This document shows, one piece after another, positions 1 through 10,417 of a stretch of DNA of 64,000 nucleotides. The DNA is taken from contig NC_030381.2 of assembly GCF_001625215.2 (NCBI RefSeq), positions 4,365,131 through 4,429,130 on the forward strand. The letters are read 5' to 3'. Source of the stretch: Daucus carota subsp. sativus. Its lineage: Eukaryota; Streptophyta; Magnoliopsida; Apiales; Apiaceae. Made by a program: the position numbers and the translations under genes. The notes under the pieces are model-generated. The model saw nothing but the letters and a program-made list of their open reading frames with translations. It was not told where the DNA came from and did no database searches. The first letter of the stretch is position 1. Each line of letters starts with the position of its first letter.

Positions 1-364
1 GATAACACGAGAAGCAAGAACTTTGAGAATTTTATACATAAATTCAAGATGTTATACCCACCCGGTTCACTCAGCTTGCACCCAATCTACCTCGAGTCCA
101 CTAAAACCTCAGTGAGACTCCGAAGAGGCCCAAATGAAAAGGGCTCCAGACAAGTTAAAGAGCCAATCCTTGATCCTCCGTTCCACTAGGCCCCATCCTC
201 TCCTACTAGGCCCCACCTAGGTCTTATCAAGGCCCAGCTTGGAGTTCATCTTCGGGCCCACAAACTATTTAGTAGTTTGTACTAAAATAAAACTATATAT
301 ATATAGTTCATGTTACTGATAGAACTCTTAGCCTAATAACTTTTAAAACTGATATCTCTCAGGT
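1..364. other. Unassigned spacer
   Basis: No open reading frame, RNA gene or clear repeat boundary was recognised here. The stretch is less AT-rich than the following spacers between about 60 and 260. Its right end, at 354-364, is the left target-site copy of the adjacent SINE. Confidence 0.4.
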
Positions 365-594
365 TTTTTTTTAAAGTAGAACCCGCAGCCGCTACCATTC
401 GGGTGCGCACGAGGTAAACCCACGAGCTCACGTAATAGCCTACAAACTACGTGAACCAAGGTAAACCGCACTTAAGTGCGGCAGGCTTTGATCCAAGAGG
501 CATAGCCACACATTCTGCCCCCTTCGGGAGTCGAACCTGTGACCAAGAGGATACAAGTCCCCTTTTTTAACCAACTGAACCAACCCTTGCGGGC
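365..594 (-). mobile_element. tRNA-derived SINE with target-site duplication
   Basis: A 230-bp insertion read on the minus strand. It has RNA polymerase III promoter boxes: an A box (TGGTTCAGTTGGTTA, 568-582 reversed) and a B box (GGTTCGACTCC, 527-537 reversed). The tRNA-unrelated body follows and ends in an A-rich tail at about 365-374. An 11-bp direct repeat flanks it, ATCTCTCAGGT at 354-364 and ATCTCTTAGGT at 595-605, with one mismatch, as expected of target-primed insertion. The segment GGTAGCGGCTGCGGG near the 3' end recalls the Au SINE family of angiosperms. That family assignment is from memory and is the least certain part. It is not a functional tRNA, because the body does not fold as a full cloverleaf with an acceptor stem. 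Confidence 0.8.
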
Positions 595-912
595 ATCTCT
601 TAGGTAAGTTAACTAAGATTTCGCAGGAGAACTTGTCTTATTTTATAGTTTTGTATTCTCCAGTTGAATTTTGTATTTAGTATTGAAATCATGAGAGATT
701 TTAACAATTGAATTCAAAGATTCTATTCAAAATTTTGGGTTTTGCAACAACATTTACCTTGTTTGTAGTATAAATTAGGTTTCTCAAGCAGAATTCGCTT
801 TATTGTGTAGAATTAATATGATATTTACGTAAAGTGCGTTCAGGTGTATAATTTTGCCTTATTTCTAGTATCGTGTTTATATATTATATACTAAAATTAT
901 TTTTAACACAAA

Positions 913-1122
913 AACAAATTAAAATATAACAAAATAAATGTTGCTTTATCGATATACTACATGTTGGGGAAATCAGAAGCCGAACAAATCAAAATATAAC
1001 AAAATAACTCTAGCTTTACCGGTACACTGCATGTTGGAGATATGAGAAGCCGAACAAATCAAAATATAACAAAATAACTATAGCTTTATCGATACGGTGC
1101 ATGTCGGGGAAATGAGAAGCCG
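913..1122. repeat. 70-bp minisatellite, three copies
   Basis: Three head-to-tail copies with a period of 70 bp (913-982, 983-1052, 1053-1122). Each contains AAAATATAACAAAATAA, then a CTTTAYCGRTA segment, then ATGTYGG and AGAAGCCG. Copies differ at roughly a tenth of positions. The array ends about 320 bp from the 3' end of the first DUF1677 gene. No coding or structural role is visible. Confidence 0.85.
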
Positions 1123-1439
1123 GGCTTCTACATGAGACTATTGATAAACTCACTATAGAAATGGTTCTTCAACTTGGAGAGCAGAAAGATTTATTCAAAT
1201 TCATTCATTGCTAATTATTCGAGACAAATAAACTTAAATACTGAATTAGTAAAGATCCAGTGCCTAACTATTACATTAGCTAAGCACTTTCACTTCCTCA
1301 AATTCAATTTTTTTTTTCCTAATCTAATTTATTTATTTTACAATAATAGTTCATTTATTGTGATTGAAGCATCGGCCTTCTTTGGAGTATCTTTCTTTCC
1401 GGAGATACACTGAGTATGTTTGGTTTGAGATCCGTTGTT

Positions 1440-1811
1440 TCAACCATCCATGCTGGGGAAACAGCTCTTCATCAACAGCTGCTTCAGTGCTGAGATGAGC
1501 TCTTCCGTCGGCTTCTCTGGTGGTGACCTGGACTCCTCACAGAAGCTCGCGTGCCGCTCCAAAGCCTCCTTCTTGCTGATCCTCCAGCCAGATCTCTTCA
1601 TCTCCTCCTTCACCGCCTCGCCACACAGCCCGCAGATCCACCAGCCTTCATTCCTCTCCCTAACACGAGCAATGTACGCAATGGTACACTCCTCCATCAA
1701 CTCGCAGCACTGGCACTTCACCACTTCAAGCGGTCTGTTCACCACATCATCATTCTCCGCTGATTCAGCTCCTTGCACCTCGACAACTGCGGTCTCCTCC
1801 GTCTCCATCAT
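1440..1811 (-). CDS. DUF1677 family protein, copy A (short)
   Basis: A 123-residue plant DUF1677 protein of unknown function. The family signature is complete: a CxCC pair (VKCQCCELMEECT, about residues 31-43), IAYIARVRER, the WxCGLCGEAV block with a second Cys pair, and ERHASFCEE. These conserved cysteines look like metal ligands, though that is inference. The gene is a single exon starting at a Met-Met pair; either ATG (1811 or 1808) could be used. Compared with copy B at 5498-5992 it lacks about 32 residues between LLMKS and CFPSMDG and has a shorter Ala/Thr-rich N-terminal region. It also carries Arg-to-Trp changes (GWWICGLC, SGWRIS) where copy B has Arg. The frame is open, so this may be an active diverging duplicate or an early decaying one. 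Its upstream region is strongly similar to that of copy B. Confidence 0.85.
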   Translation of the reverse strand: MMETEETAVVEVQGAESAENDDVVNRPLEVVKCQCCELMEECTIAYIARVRERNEGWWICGLCGEAVKEEMKRSGWRISKKEALERHASFCEESRSPPEKPTEELISALKQLLMKSCFPSMDG

Positions 1812-2074
1812 GACTAATTTAAGTGAAAAAAGTATTCAATGCACAAACTGAAACCGAGAACTGAATTAAATACAAATGAACAAACGCTATTGTATTTATA
1901 TTCTCTTTCTCCCACTCGGAGCCTTGAGAATAGACAAACTCAGTACAAATAAGGAAAATGTATGAGATCATATACATCTCGGTGCTGCTCTAGGCTCTTG
2001 GCTGTTTGTAATTAACCGACGCTTGGGAAATTTCTAGGAGCCCGAGTGCACTGGCAATGCTTATCAGTTTGTGG

Positions 2075-2080
2075 TTTATA
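2075..2080 (-). promoter_or_regulatory. TATA box of DUF1677 copy A
   Basis: TATAAA on the minus strand in the context CTAAATATAAACC, about 265 bp upstream of the start codon. The same motif, with matching flanks, occurs at the equivalent place upstream of copy B. Conservation through the duplication supports a promoter role. The transcription start is inferred, not seen. Confidence 0.5.
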
Positions 2081-2359
2081 TTTAGAAAAAGTAAGGGGCG
2101 TTACGTCTGTTTGTGTAGTGTGCATCTCTATCCCTTCTTTCTCTTGTACTATCTGCTCACCGTATACAATTCTTATGCTTTCTTAGTTTCTTTTCTCTGT
2201 GCTAGCCATCGTCCTGGCCACATATGCTTCTTTATATGTGATCTGCTGTATTCTATATGTTTATTTTGTTAGCTTCTTTTTTTGTTAAAGCTTGATTAGA
2301 AGTTTTTTAAAATTATCTCTCGATCATTTTATATATCTCTTGATCATTTTGTGTGCTAG

Positions 2360-2960
2360 TACAACTAATTAATATGACATGGATTTATCTTATTGAATGA
2401 ATTAGGATTGAGATAATAGGGGATAAGCAACCATTTGATATGTTCTATGACACATGAGAAATGTTAAATATAGTATATGGTAGATGTGATTTTGTTAATT
2501 TTTCTTTTGTAGACGGAATTAATCATAAGAAAAAATTTACAAAATTCTAAATATTTTCATATTTGAATTCTCCATATAATACCAGTAATATGATCTGGAT
2601 TTATTTTACTGATCCATCAATTTACAAAAAAAAAAGGATAAAAATAAGTAATCGTATGACATACTATACATATTCTAAATGTAATATATAATATATATAG
2701 AGAGAGCATGCGATGGATGTAATTTTTTTATATTCACTTGTAAAAATTAACTATAAACTGTTTTGTTTGTAAAAGTTATTAACAAAACTCTAACTATTTT
2801 GGTATTGAATTTTTTGTGTCGTTGTTGTATATTTAGTATATATGAGTGAATTTATTTTATTGATCCCGTAATTTTGAATGAGAAGGCTAAGGATAACAGA
2901 TTGTATGACAAAGTGAACATATTCTAAACATAGTATATGTTAAATATTAGACCTGTAAAT
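2360..2960. repeat. Degenerate tandem repeats, about three copies
   Basis: Three diverged units begin near 2372, 2587 and 2843. Each has a GGATTTATYTTAYTGA-like segment followed by a run resembling GTATGACA and then ATATTCTAAA or AATGTTAAATATAGTATATG. Spacing is about 215 and 256 bp. The spacer has no gene. Confidence 0.5.
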
Positions 2961-3343
2961 TTAGGACGGACTTCTTGTGTTTTAATACTGATCATCTAAT
3001 GAAATTTCAAATAAAGAAGAGTCTTAAAAAAATTAATATTAGATTTTCCTCCGTCTTCGCTCACTACATATATGGATTTAGACAATATTTTTCCTAGTAT
3101 TAAGCAAAAGTGTTGGTTTAAATGAAAAAAAAAAAAAAAAAACTAATCCGACACTTGTTTTCTGCGTTGTCAAATGATGTCACTTTATACATGATTGGAT
3201 ATACCGTATCATTGATAACATGTGATTCGGTATCACTGTTGGTCTTTAAAAAAGTGTCACAAAATTCAACGGGTTAGATATCAAATATTTTAACGACAGT
3301 GGATAGGCAAGACATGAACTAAAAACAACACAATTCACACTCC

Positions 3344-3491
3344 CACTTTTCGCTCTCTCCCGTTCTTCACTCTCTCAAGCCAAAATGACGACGGGGAAGG
3401 AAAATAACAATCTACACTTTTCGCTCTCTCCCGTTCTTCACTCTCTCAAGCCAATACACAATGACGACGAGGAAGGAAAATAACAATCTAC
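3344..3491. repeat. 71-bp tandem duplication resembling a 5' leader
   Basis: Two nearly identical copies lie at 3344-3414 and 3415-3491. Each holds a pyrimidine-rich stretch (TTTTCGCTCTCTCCCGTTC), then an ATG-containing segment (AATGACGACG followed by GGAAGGAAAATAACAATCTAC). The second copy has about six extra bases before its ATG. Composition resembles a plant 5' leader and start codon, but each reading frame stops quickly and no gene follows. Confidence 0.75.
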
Positions 3492-3499
3492 AAGTCTAG

Positions 3500-5060
3500 A
3501 CATTTTTTAGTCTACGAAGAATCTCAATAAATAATTGAAGTTTCACGGATTTAGAGTTCTGCAATTAGCAATTAGGGTTTCTTTCAGCAATTTAAGGATT
3601 CATCAAGTAGCAATTGTGTCTTTTTCCGGCGTATGAGAGTTTCATCTATTTATGATTATACATCAATTGAGACTTTTATGTGACGTGTTATAAAAACATC
3701 GCAGTTAAAAAATAAGATAAATACAAATGTAGTTGATTGTCGTGAACGATCTAAAATATATGTAAAAATACAAAATAACGTTTGACTTACTTTTCAAAAC
3801 AACCTATACAGAATGATCTAAAATATATAAATATAATACATGACATTTTACCTTTTTCTCCGAAGAATATGTGTTGTATGTAATAACGTGACATAATAAA
3901 AGGAATTAACAAACCGAAAAAAATAATACAAAATCACATATTTTTTCTTTCTGTAAATAGCATGAACAAACAATTGAATATAATTTTCATATACAAACAA
4001 ATCAAAATTTAACCAAATAAGATGATAAGTACGGAAAGATTGAATGCTATTATCATTTACGTACAATTTGAATTTCGTTTATGTAAATATCAAACACCTC
4101 CATATTCTATTAAATCTCAAAATTTTAATTCTCTTCAACACTTAGCCAAGGACCTTAATTATTTATAAAAATAAATCTTTTAATTTTATTCGAGATTTTA
4201 ACCCTTAGCCAAGGACCTTAATTGTTTATCAAGTAAATTTTATGCTTCATTTAATTCTACACATTTTTTTCAATGTTGAACACACATTTGGTATTATAAT
4301 AAAGTATAGTTTTATAACTTATTTTTAATATTTTTTTCAAAGTAAAAATTTGGATATAATTTTTTTTTTGAAAAAATATCTTAAATTTAGTTACAAAACT
4401 ATACTTTACACAGATATTAAAATACGTGTCGCGTCTTCGTTCCTCACTCTGACGGAGGGAGTTTTACAAGACTATGGGCATCTTTGGGATGAAGAAGCAA
4501 AAACTTCTCATGGCTTCTACTTCTTTTACCCGTTTGTGTAAATAAGTGGAAGCACCCGTTTGGCTAAACTTAAAAAAAGTGACTTATTGCTTAAAATAAA
4601 GAAGTGGATTATAAATGAGAAGTTGATTTGGATTTATAAGTTGTTAGGAGTATTTGGATATGGTGACTTATAAGTTTGAAGTTAATTAAAACAAGAAGAA
4701 GTTTTGGTGAATCAAAAAAAGCTAGGATCCATAACTTTTTTTTTTGAGCTTTTAATACCCATGATAAGTATTTAAATTTATTTGCCAAACAGGCTATCAA
4801 AAAGCAGCACTTCTTTTATAAATAAGCTCAGAAGCAGGGTTGACAAACATCCACACTATCTTTTCTCTCACAGCTTCTGCTTTTTTTTTTTCAAACACGT
4901 TATTAACATATTTATTTCTCATTTCTACTTAACTTTCTTTAAATTAATTAAAAAGTAATTTTTTTTAAACTAATCCAAACGGCTCCTGTCCTTTGCCCAA
5001 ACAGACTAATATGCGGACAAAGACAGCCGAGAGAGAGTATAAGTTCGTGAGAGTTTTAAC
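3500..5060. other. AT-rich spacer with transposon debris
   Basis: No gene was recognised. The part at about 4300-4460 resembles the 3' half of the local Stowaway-like family (TTTAGTTACAAAACTATACTTTA, then AAATACGTGTCGCG and GACGGAGGGAG). The part at about 4550-4870 has TTTGGC/GCCAAA-type inverted segments and AGAAGC motifs typical of old MITEs. Neither has clear ends. Confidence 0.35.
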
Positions 5061-5497
5061 AAGTCTGACAAGACTATTGATGAAATAAGCATAAGAATGG
5101 TTCTTGAACTTGGTGAGGTGAAAGATTGATTTCTGAAGGCAATTACACAACAGAATTGTACAAACATGAACTAGCTCCGGACCCATCATCTTCTTCACCA
5201 CATGTTTTTGATAAGTACATAAACACTACATTTATCAAATTTATTCATTTCCATGGCTAATTTATTCGAAATACAACTCAACAATCTGAATTAGTAAGAT
5301 CCAGAACCTAACTATTGCATTGGCCAAGAACCTTCACTTCCTCTAATTCAATTTCGTTTTATTTTCCTAAACTAATTTATTTATTTTACAATAATCGTTT
5401 ATTCATTGCAATTGGCGCATCAGCCTTCGATGAAGCATCTTTCTTCGGGATCGGGAACGAGATATACTGAGCACGTTCGGTTTAGTTCGGTGATGTT

Positions 5498-5992
5498 TCA
5501 GGCATCCATGCTGGGGAAACAACTCTGGGACCTCCCGAACGTAGCTCGGGCAAGATCCGACCCGTCCTTGCCCCTCGGACTACTCGGATTAGACCTGACA
5601 CTGGTCGGCGACTCCAAGCTCCTGATCAGCAGCTGCTTCACGGCGGAGATGAGCTCCTCCGCCGGCTTCTCCGGCGGCGACCTGAACTCCTCACAGAAAC
5701 TCGCATGCCGCTCCAGCGCCTCCTCCTCGCTGATCCTCCGGCCAGATCTCCCGATCTCATCCTTCACCGCCTCCGCACACAGCCCGCAGATCCACCGCCC
5801 TTCGTACCTCTCCCGCACACGCGCGATATACGCGATCGTACACTCCTCCGTAAACTCGCAGCACTCGCACTTCACCACCTCCACCTCCGTCGGAGTCGCC
5901 GCCGCCACCGCCGATTTGCTCGCCGCCGGCGTCTTCACCTCCGGCGATTCACCTCCGGTCTTCCTAACCGCACTCTCCTCCTTCTCCGTCAT
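5498..5992 (-). CDS. DUF1677 family protein, copy B (full length)
   Basis: A 164-residue plant DUF1677 protein of unknown role. I chose the ATG at 5992 because the open frame further upstream has only a GTG, and this Met aligns with the start of copy A. Order of parts: an Ala/Thr/Glu-rich N-terminus, VKCECCEFTEECT (about residue 40), IAYIARVRER, RWICGLCAEAV, ERHASFCEE, and a Ser/Pro-rich tail (SVRSNPSSPRG) ending SCFPSMDA. The Cys pairs and the HASFC motif are intact. The coding region is much more GC-rich than its surroundings, unlike copy A, which suggests that copy B is the better-preserved gene. The 5' flank up to about 6350 is homologous to that of copy A, so promoter and leader were duplicated along with the gene. 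Confidence 0.9.
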   Translation of the reverse strand: MTEKEESAVRKTGGESPEVKTPAASKSAVAAATPTEVEVVKCECCEFTEECTIAYIARVRERYEGRWICGLCAEAVKDEIGRSGRRISEEEALERHASFCEEFRSPPEKPAEELISAVKQLLIRSLESPTSVRSNPSSPRGKDGSDLARATFGRSQSCFPSMDA

Positions 5993-6289
5993 TCCTAAAA
6001 CAACAATTTCACTAACATCAAACACGAAACAATATTAATTAATATCAAATCGAGAAATACTTACAGAAACCGAGAATTGAATGAGAAACAATGAACAAAC
6101 TCTACGCAATTTATCTCTCTTTCTCCCAGTCGGAGCCTTCAGATTCGACAAACTCAGTACAAATAAGGAAGAGATATGAGATCATATACATCTCAGAGCC
6201 GCTCGAGGCTCTTGGCAGTTTGTAATGTAACCGAGGCTTGAGAAATTTCTAGGAGCGCGAGTGCGTTCGCAATGCTTATCAGTTTGCGC

Positions 6290-6295
6290 TTTATA
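6290..6295 (-). promoter_or_regulatory. TATA box of DUF1677 copy B
   Basis: TATAAA on the minus strand (context CTAAATATAAAGC), about 300 bp upstream of the start codon and matched by the same element in front of copy A. Between it and the gene lies a GAGCC-GGCTC inverted repeat (about 6196-6212) in the presumed leader. Confidence 0.5.
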
Positions 6296-6540
6296 TTTAG
6301 AAAGTGAGGGGCAGGACGTCTGTGTGTGTAGTGTGCATCTCTATCCCTTTATTCTGTTGCAGTGTGTGTCTGTGTGTGTTGTGTTGTAGTATCCTTTCTT
6401 TGCTCTGTGCCCCAATGATTGCCGCAGTAACACTTGGTTCTGGTCACATTTTAACTGTGCTGATTCCACCATGTTAGTATTTTTTTAATTGTTTATGATA
6501 ATTTTGATTTATATGCCTCAGGAATGAGTACGCTCCGTCT

Positions 6541-6713
6541 CATTTAATTTTATACGTTCATTAACTTATTATTATGAAGATTTTTTAATAAAAATTTAAT
6601 AATTAAATTTATATTCATAAAAAAGAGTTTAAAATATAGGTTATAAAACTATATTTTAGAGAGTATTAAAATATGTGTCGCTCACCTAAGTATACAACTC
6701 AGGATGGAGGGAA
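6541..6713. mobile_element. Degraded Stowaway-like MITE
   Basis: Starts CGCTCCGTCTCATTTAATT and ends CAGGATGGAGGGAA, with TA on each side. The inside has the family's mirrored halves (TTTTTTAATAAAAATTTAATA and TATAGGTTATAAAACTATATTTTAGA, then ATATGTGTCG). It has the same internal sequence as the elements at 10167 and 45697, but with worn termini. Confidence 0.6.
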
Positions 6714-6835
6714 TATAAGGTGAGCCAAAATTGAGGAGGGACAACAAAGGATAAGCACATAACTATTCAATTATATTTAGCTAATTTCATAAGTTAATTA
6801 TATCAAGGGTTAGTTGTTAAGTGTTACTATATCAT

Positions 6836-7390
6836 ATTTTTTTTTTTGAAAAAAAGAAATTAATTTAATAATGAAAAGCCATACGGCATCTACAAGAACA
6901 ATCGAGTCGAACAAACATAAACAGATCATATCGCTGATTAATCTAGTCTTTATAAAGACACAATCAAGCGATTTGTTGAAATTGATATATACACATATAG
7001 CCTTCATCAAAACTTTATCAAAACTCGTTTGAGCTATCGATTGTAACTGTGATCCCATATAAATCTTTACCACTGAATCAATTCCTTGAAAATGTGGCAG
7101 ATCTAACGTCCTGGATATTGAATCACACCAAAACACACCAAAAAACACACCAAGCTCTCACAAGAAGAGAATAAACAAAACCCAAATATATTGGGAACAA
7201 AACTCACCCAAAAAAGATTTTATCAAACAAAGATACAATCTTGAAAGATAGAAATCCTTACCGGGGAGGAGTATTATTGAAAAGCAAGAGCAAAACAAAG
7301 AGATTCGGGGCTTTCCACCGGTAAAAACCGATGGAAGCCCCTCACGACGGCTAGGGAAAAGGAAGAAGTTTGAGAGGATTTTTTTTTCAG
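6836..7390 (-). mobile_element. Short LINE-derived insertion, copy 1
   Basis: On the minus strand this matches the element at 45018-45669 over much of its length. Shared blocks are GGGGCTTCCATCGGTTT, CCGGTGGAAAGCCCC, CGATAGCTCAAACG, TATGTTTGTTCGACTCGAT and AGATGCCGTATGGC, followed by a T-rich stretch and a terminal A tail. No reverse transcriptase is encoded. A matching target duplication was not found at this copy, so its exact ends are uncertain. Confidence 0.7.
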
Positions 7391-7930
7391 GGTTTAGTTT
7401 CAAGTTCACATACATGCTTAAAATGAGTTATTATAATACATAATCGAACAGAAATTTTTAATTAGATAGAGATGTTCATAAATCATATTTTTAGTGGGCC
7501 TAGTTTGTTTTAGTGGACTTTTTTATTCATATAAATCTTATCAATTGACACGACAAATAAAATTGCATTATTCAAATTGTATTGAGTTAAGTATATGTGA
7601 TCATGGGACATTGTTTCATATCACTGTATATTCTTTTAGTTTAGCCGTTTTATAAAATTTAATGGAAATTTATGTTTAAAATCAAAAAATATATGAAAAT
7701 ATTTATTGAAAAACATGTGTGATCTTTAGATGTAAATTTTAATTTTTGAAAACAGAAAAAATATGGATCATAAGCATGTGTAGTTGTCTTCCGAGTGATG
7801 ATTATAAGTTTGACAAAAAGTTTTAAATAATTGCAAATCCAGAATACGTACTATATACTCCCTCCGTCCCCCTCAATTGTTTACATTGGAGAGGGACACG
7901 GAGACCAAGACAATGTATGAAAAATGAGTA

Positions 7931-8080
7931 AAGTTAGATGAAAAGTAAGTAAAGCGGTGGGACCTATCAATATTTAATAATAGATTTGAGTTAGTGGAGG
8001 AAAGTAAGTTAGATGAAAAGTAGGTAAAGTGGTGGGACCTATCAATATTTAATAATAGATTTGAGTTAGTGTAGGAAAGT
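7931..8080. repeat. 75-bp internal tandem duplication
   Basis: Two copies (7931-8005 and 8006-8080) each begin AAGTTAGATGAAAAGTA and include GGTGGGACCTATCAATATTT. They differ at only a few bases, so the duplication is younger than the host element. Confidence 0.85.
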
Positions 8081-8091
8081 AGTGGGTGTAA

Positions 8092-8473
8092 GAGCATCTC
8101 CAAGAGCCTCCTTGTTGGCTCCTAAATATAATATAAACAATGTGGCTCTTAGTAATTTAGGACAAAGTTAAGAGTGTAAACTCCAACAATGCTCTCTACA
8201 TCTCTTCTCTATTTCATATTTTATTCATATATTGGGCTCCACTATAACAAAAGAGAGGGAAAGATGGAGGTTGATTGGAGGGAAGGATTTTTTTATTGTA
8301 AAAAAATAAGTTAGGAGCCATGTGGTGGCTCTTAACTTTGAGGAGAGAGGAGAGAGAAACAAGAGGCTCTTAAGATTTAAGAGCCACTTAAGAGTCTCTT
8401 GGAGCAACATTTTGCTTCTCCCTCCTCAAATCTCAAGTTAGGAGCCTAAATAAAGAGCCTCTTGGAGATGCTC
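8092..8473. mobile_element. Tourist-like (PIF/Harbinger) MITE nested in a Stowaway
   Basis: A 382-bp element with terminal inverted repeats GAGCATCTCCAAGAGCCTC and, at the other end reversed, GAGCATCTCCAAGAGGCTC. A 3-bp target duplication TAA lies at 8089-8091 and 8474-8476. A three-base TAA duplication with these ends is characteristic of PIF/Harbinger-derived Tourist elements. The internal sequence is itself rich in GGAGCC/GGCTCC repeats. Confidence 0.8.
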
Positions 8474-9226
8474 TAATAGTAGATGAGAAAAACTTACTAT
8501 TTATAGTAACGTAGAGAAATGAGAGGGACATCCCAGAATAGTAACTGTAAAGAAATGAGAGGGACAGATGGAGTAGTTAATTGGCTCAATCAAGTACACC
8601 CAATTAATAAGTTTGCTAATTATTTGACTAATATGTTTAGAAAGGAACATGTGCCAATCATTCGTTTTGAGTTACATGTCACTCAACCTCACCTGCTGAA
8701 TCAGTTAAATCAATTATAATGATTTAAGCTGGTATAAAATGATTAGAGTACAATTTATAAATTAAAATACTAACCTGATGCACCCTATGCGTCGCTGAGA
8801 TCAGGTGTAAATACAATATAGAGTGTATTTTATATAACGGGACGGTTTAGATAAATTTAAAAGAAGTATTTCTTTTATAAAGAGATGAAGTAAGAATGAG
8901 AGGTAAATTAAGCTTCATAAGTGATTAAACTTTAAAAATTATGAGAAAAAAATTAACATTTACAACTTTTTATAAGTGTTTCTCGTTTTTTACACAAATA
9001 GGTCAAAAAATAGAAGCCGTTGTCAAATAGACAAGCCGGAAGTCCTTGGCAAACAGGCACAATAAAAAAAAATAGTGTTATACTATCTTGATAATGTTTG
9101 AGATCAAGAATAAATACAAGATATAGTGTTTTTATAAAATAAGAAATTTGAGAAAATTTCTAAAACTCGAATAAGAAAATTTTATTCATTATATTTATTT
9201 AATCATATAATTAGATAGCTAATCAT

Positions 9227-10007
9227 AGGGATAAAAATGGGGTGAGGAAAATGGGGAACCTGCCCCGAATGGGGCAGATCCGCCCCGCTAATATGGGTAA
9301 TGGGGTAGTAACGGGGATTGATTTTATGCCCCGCCAAAATATGGGGCAAGTATGGTATTTGTTGAATCCCCGCGGGGATTCCCTGCCCCGCCCCGCATAT
9401 ATTTAATATAAATAAATAATTATATTTGATATAATATATTTAGTATATTTAGTATAACATATTTATTATATTTAATATTATTATTTTATAATACATAAAA
9501 CTATAATTTTAAAATCTATTTAATTTGGAGAAGATGAAGACTTTTTCTATTATGTCATTAATGTCTTTAGTTTGTGAAGTATTTTAAGTAGTTCAGATCT
9601 TGAGACTTGAAAGTATTAAAGTATTAGAAAGTTCTTATGTTAGTAAAATGTCTTTTTTGATATTTTTATATGCAAAACGGATACTAAAAAAAGATTGTGT
9701 GATTATATTGTTATTCTAATTTGACATGCATGCTTTATTTAGTTTTTTACTTTTACTATACGTGCCTTGTATATTTTTATAAATTCTGAAGAAAAAATTA
9801 TAAATTTTTAAATAATTATTTAAAATATAATATTATAGTAGCGGGGCGGGGCGAAATTATGCTAAATCCTCAGTGGGGCAGGGATGAGGATTAAAAATAA
9901 ATCCCCGCGAGAAATGGAGGCGGGAACGGGGCAGGAAAAATATATATGGGACGGGGCTGGGAAATGAAGTCCCCGCCCCGAACCGAACCCGCCCTATTTT
10001 TAACCCT
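9227..10007. mobile_element. GC-striped non-autonomous DNA transposon with 10-bp target duplication
   Basis: A 781-bp element with short inverted termini (AGGGATAAAAATGGGG at the left, reversed AGGGTTAAAAATAGGG at the right). The direct repeat AGCTAATCAT lies at 9217-9226 and 10008-10017 without mismatch. Both ends are packed with GGGGC/GCCCC words, while the centre is extremely AT-rich. No transposase frame exists. A 10-bp duplication fits Mutator-like elements better than hAT (8 bp) or Stowaway (TA), but the family assignment is open. Confidence 0.75.
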
Positions 10008-10166
10008 AGCTAATCATGATTCACATAACCTACTTCGTTTCAATGTATCAAATTTATCAGTGACAAATTTTTGGTTATATTATATCTCATTAAAATTTCG
10101 ATTGTGATTTGACGTAAATTTATAAAAAAATAATGTAAGAATTAGGAATTAGATTAGAGAAACATA

Positions 10167-10417
10167 CTCCCTCTGTCCCATCCAATTCTTATCATTTGAA
10201 ATGGAGTACTCGGCACGCAATTTAAGGCTCATAAATAATATAGTTTCATAACGTATTTTTAAAATTTTCTTTTTCTGAATAAAAATTTAAACATTAAACT
10301 TTTATTCGGAAAAAGAAAATTTTAAAAATATGTTATAGAACCATATTTTTCATGAGCCTTAAAATGCGTGTCGAGGAGTCCCCTCCAAACGATAAGAATT
10401 GGAGGGGACGGAGGGAG
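10167..10417. mobile_element. Intact palindromic Stowaway-like MITE
   Basis: A 251-bp element starting CTCCCTCTGTCCCATCC and ending GGAGGGGACGGAGGGAG, flanked by TA on both sides. The two halves are near-complementary over most of the length (TTTTTAAAATTTTC...GAAAATTTTAAAAA), so a transcript would fold into a long hairpin. This is the best-preserved member of the local family. Confidence 0.85.

Larger units (their letters stand above)
7858..8573. mobile_element. Stowaway-like MITE interrupted by a Tourist-like MITE
   Basis: Begins CTCCCTCCGTCCCC and ends with the inverted counterpart GGGACAGATGGAG, each flanked by TA, which is the mark of the Tc1/mariner Stowaway group. It contains a 75-bp internal duplication and, at 8092-8473, a second MITE. 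Without the nested piece it would be about 330 bp. Confidence 0.8.

Noticed and set aside
520..595. tRNA gene on the minus strand
   Set aside because: It has A and B boxes but no convincing acceptor stem, and it is embedded in a 230-bp unit with an A tail and target duplication. It is the head of a SINE.
913..1122. CRISPR-like array
   Set aside because: The three 70-bp copies are contiguous without unique spacers, and the genome is a plant. It is a minisatellite.
5993..6025. N-terminal extension of DUF1677 copy B
   Set aside because: The extended frame begins with GTG, not ATG, and copy A has no counterpart. The ATG at 5992 is the better start.
5406..6038. 210-residue plus-strand reading frame opposite DUF1677 copy B
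   Set aside because: It is open only because the GC-rich minus-strand gene leaves few stops. The minus frame has the conserved family motifs and a conserved tandem copy.
7873..8103. 76-residue frame with an internal repeated peptide
   Set aside because: It is produced by the 75-bp tandem duplication inside a Stowaway element and is not a gene.
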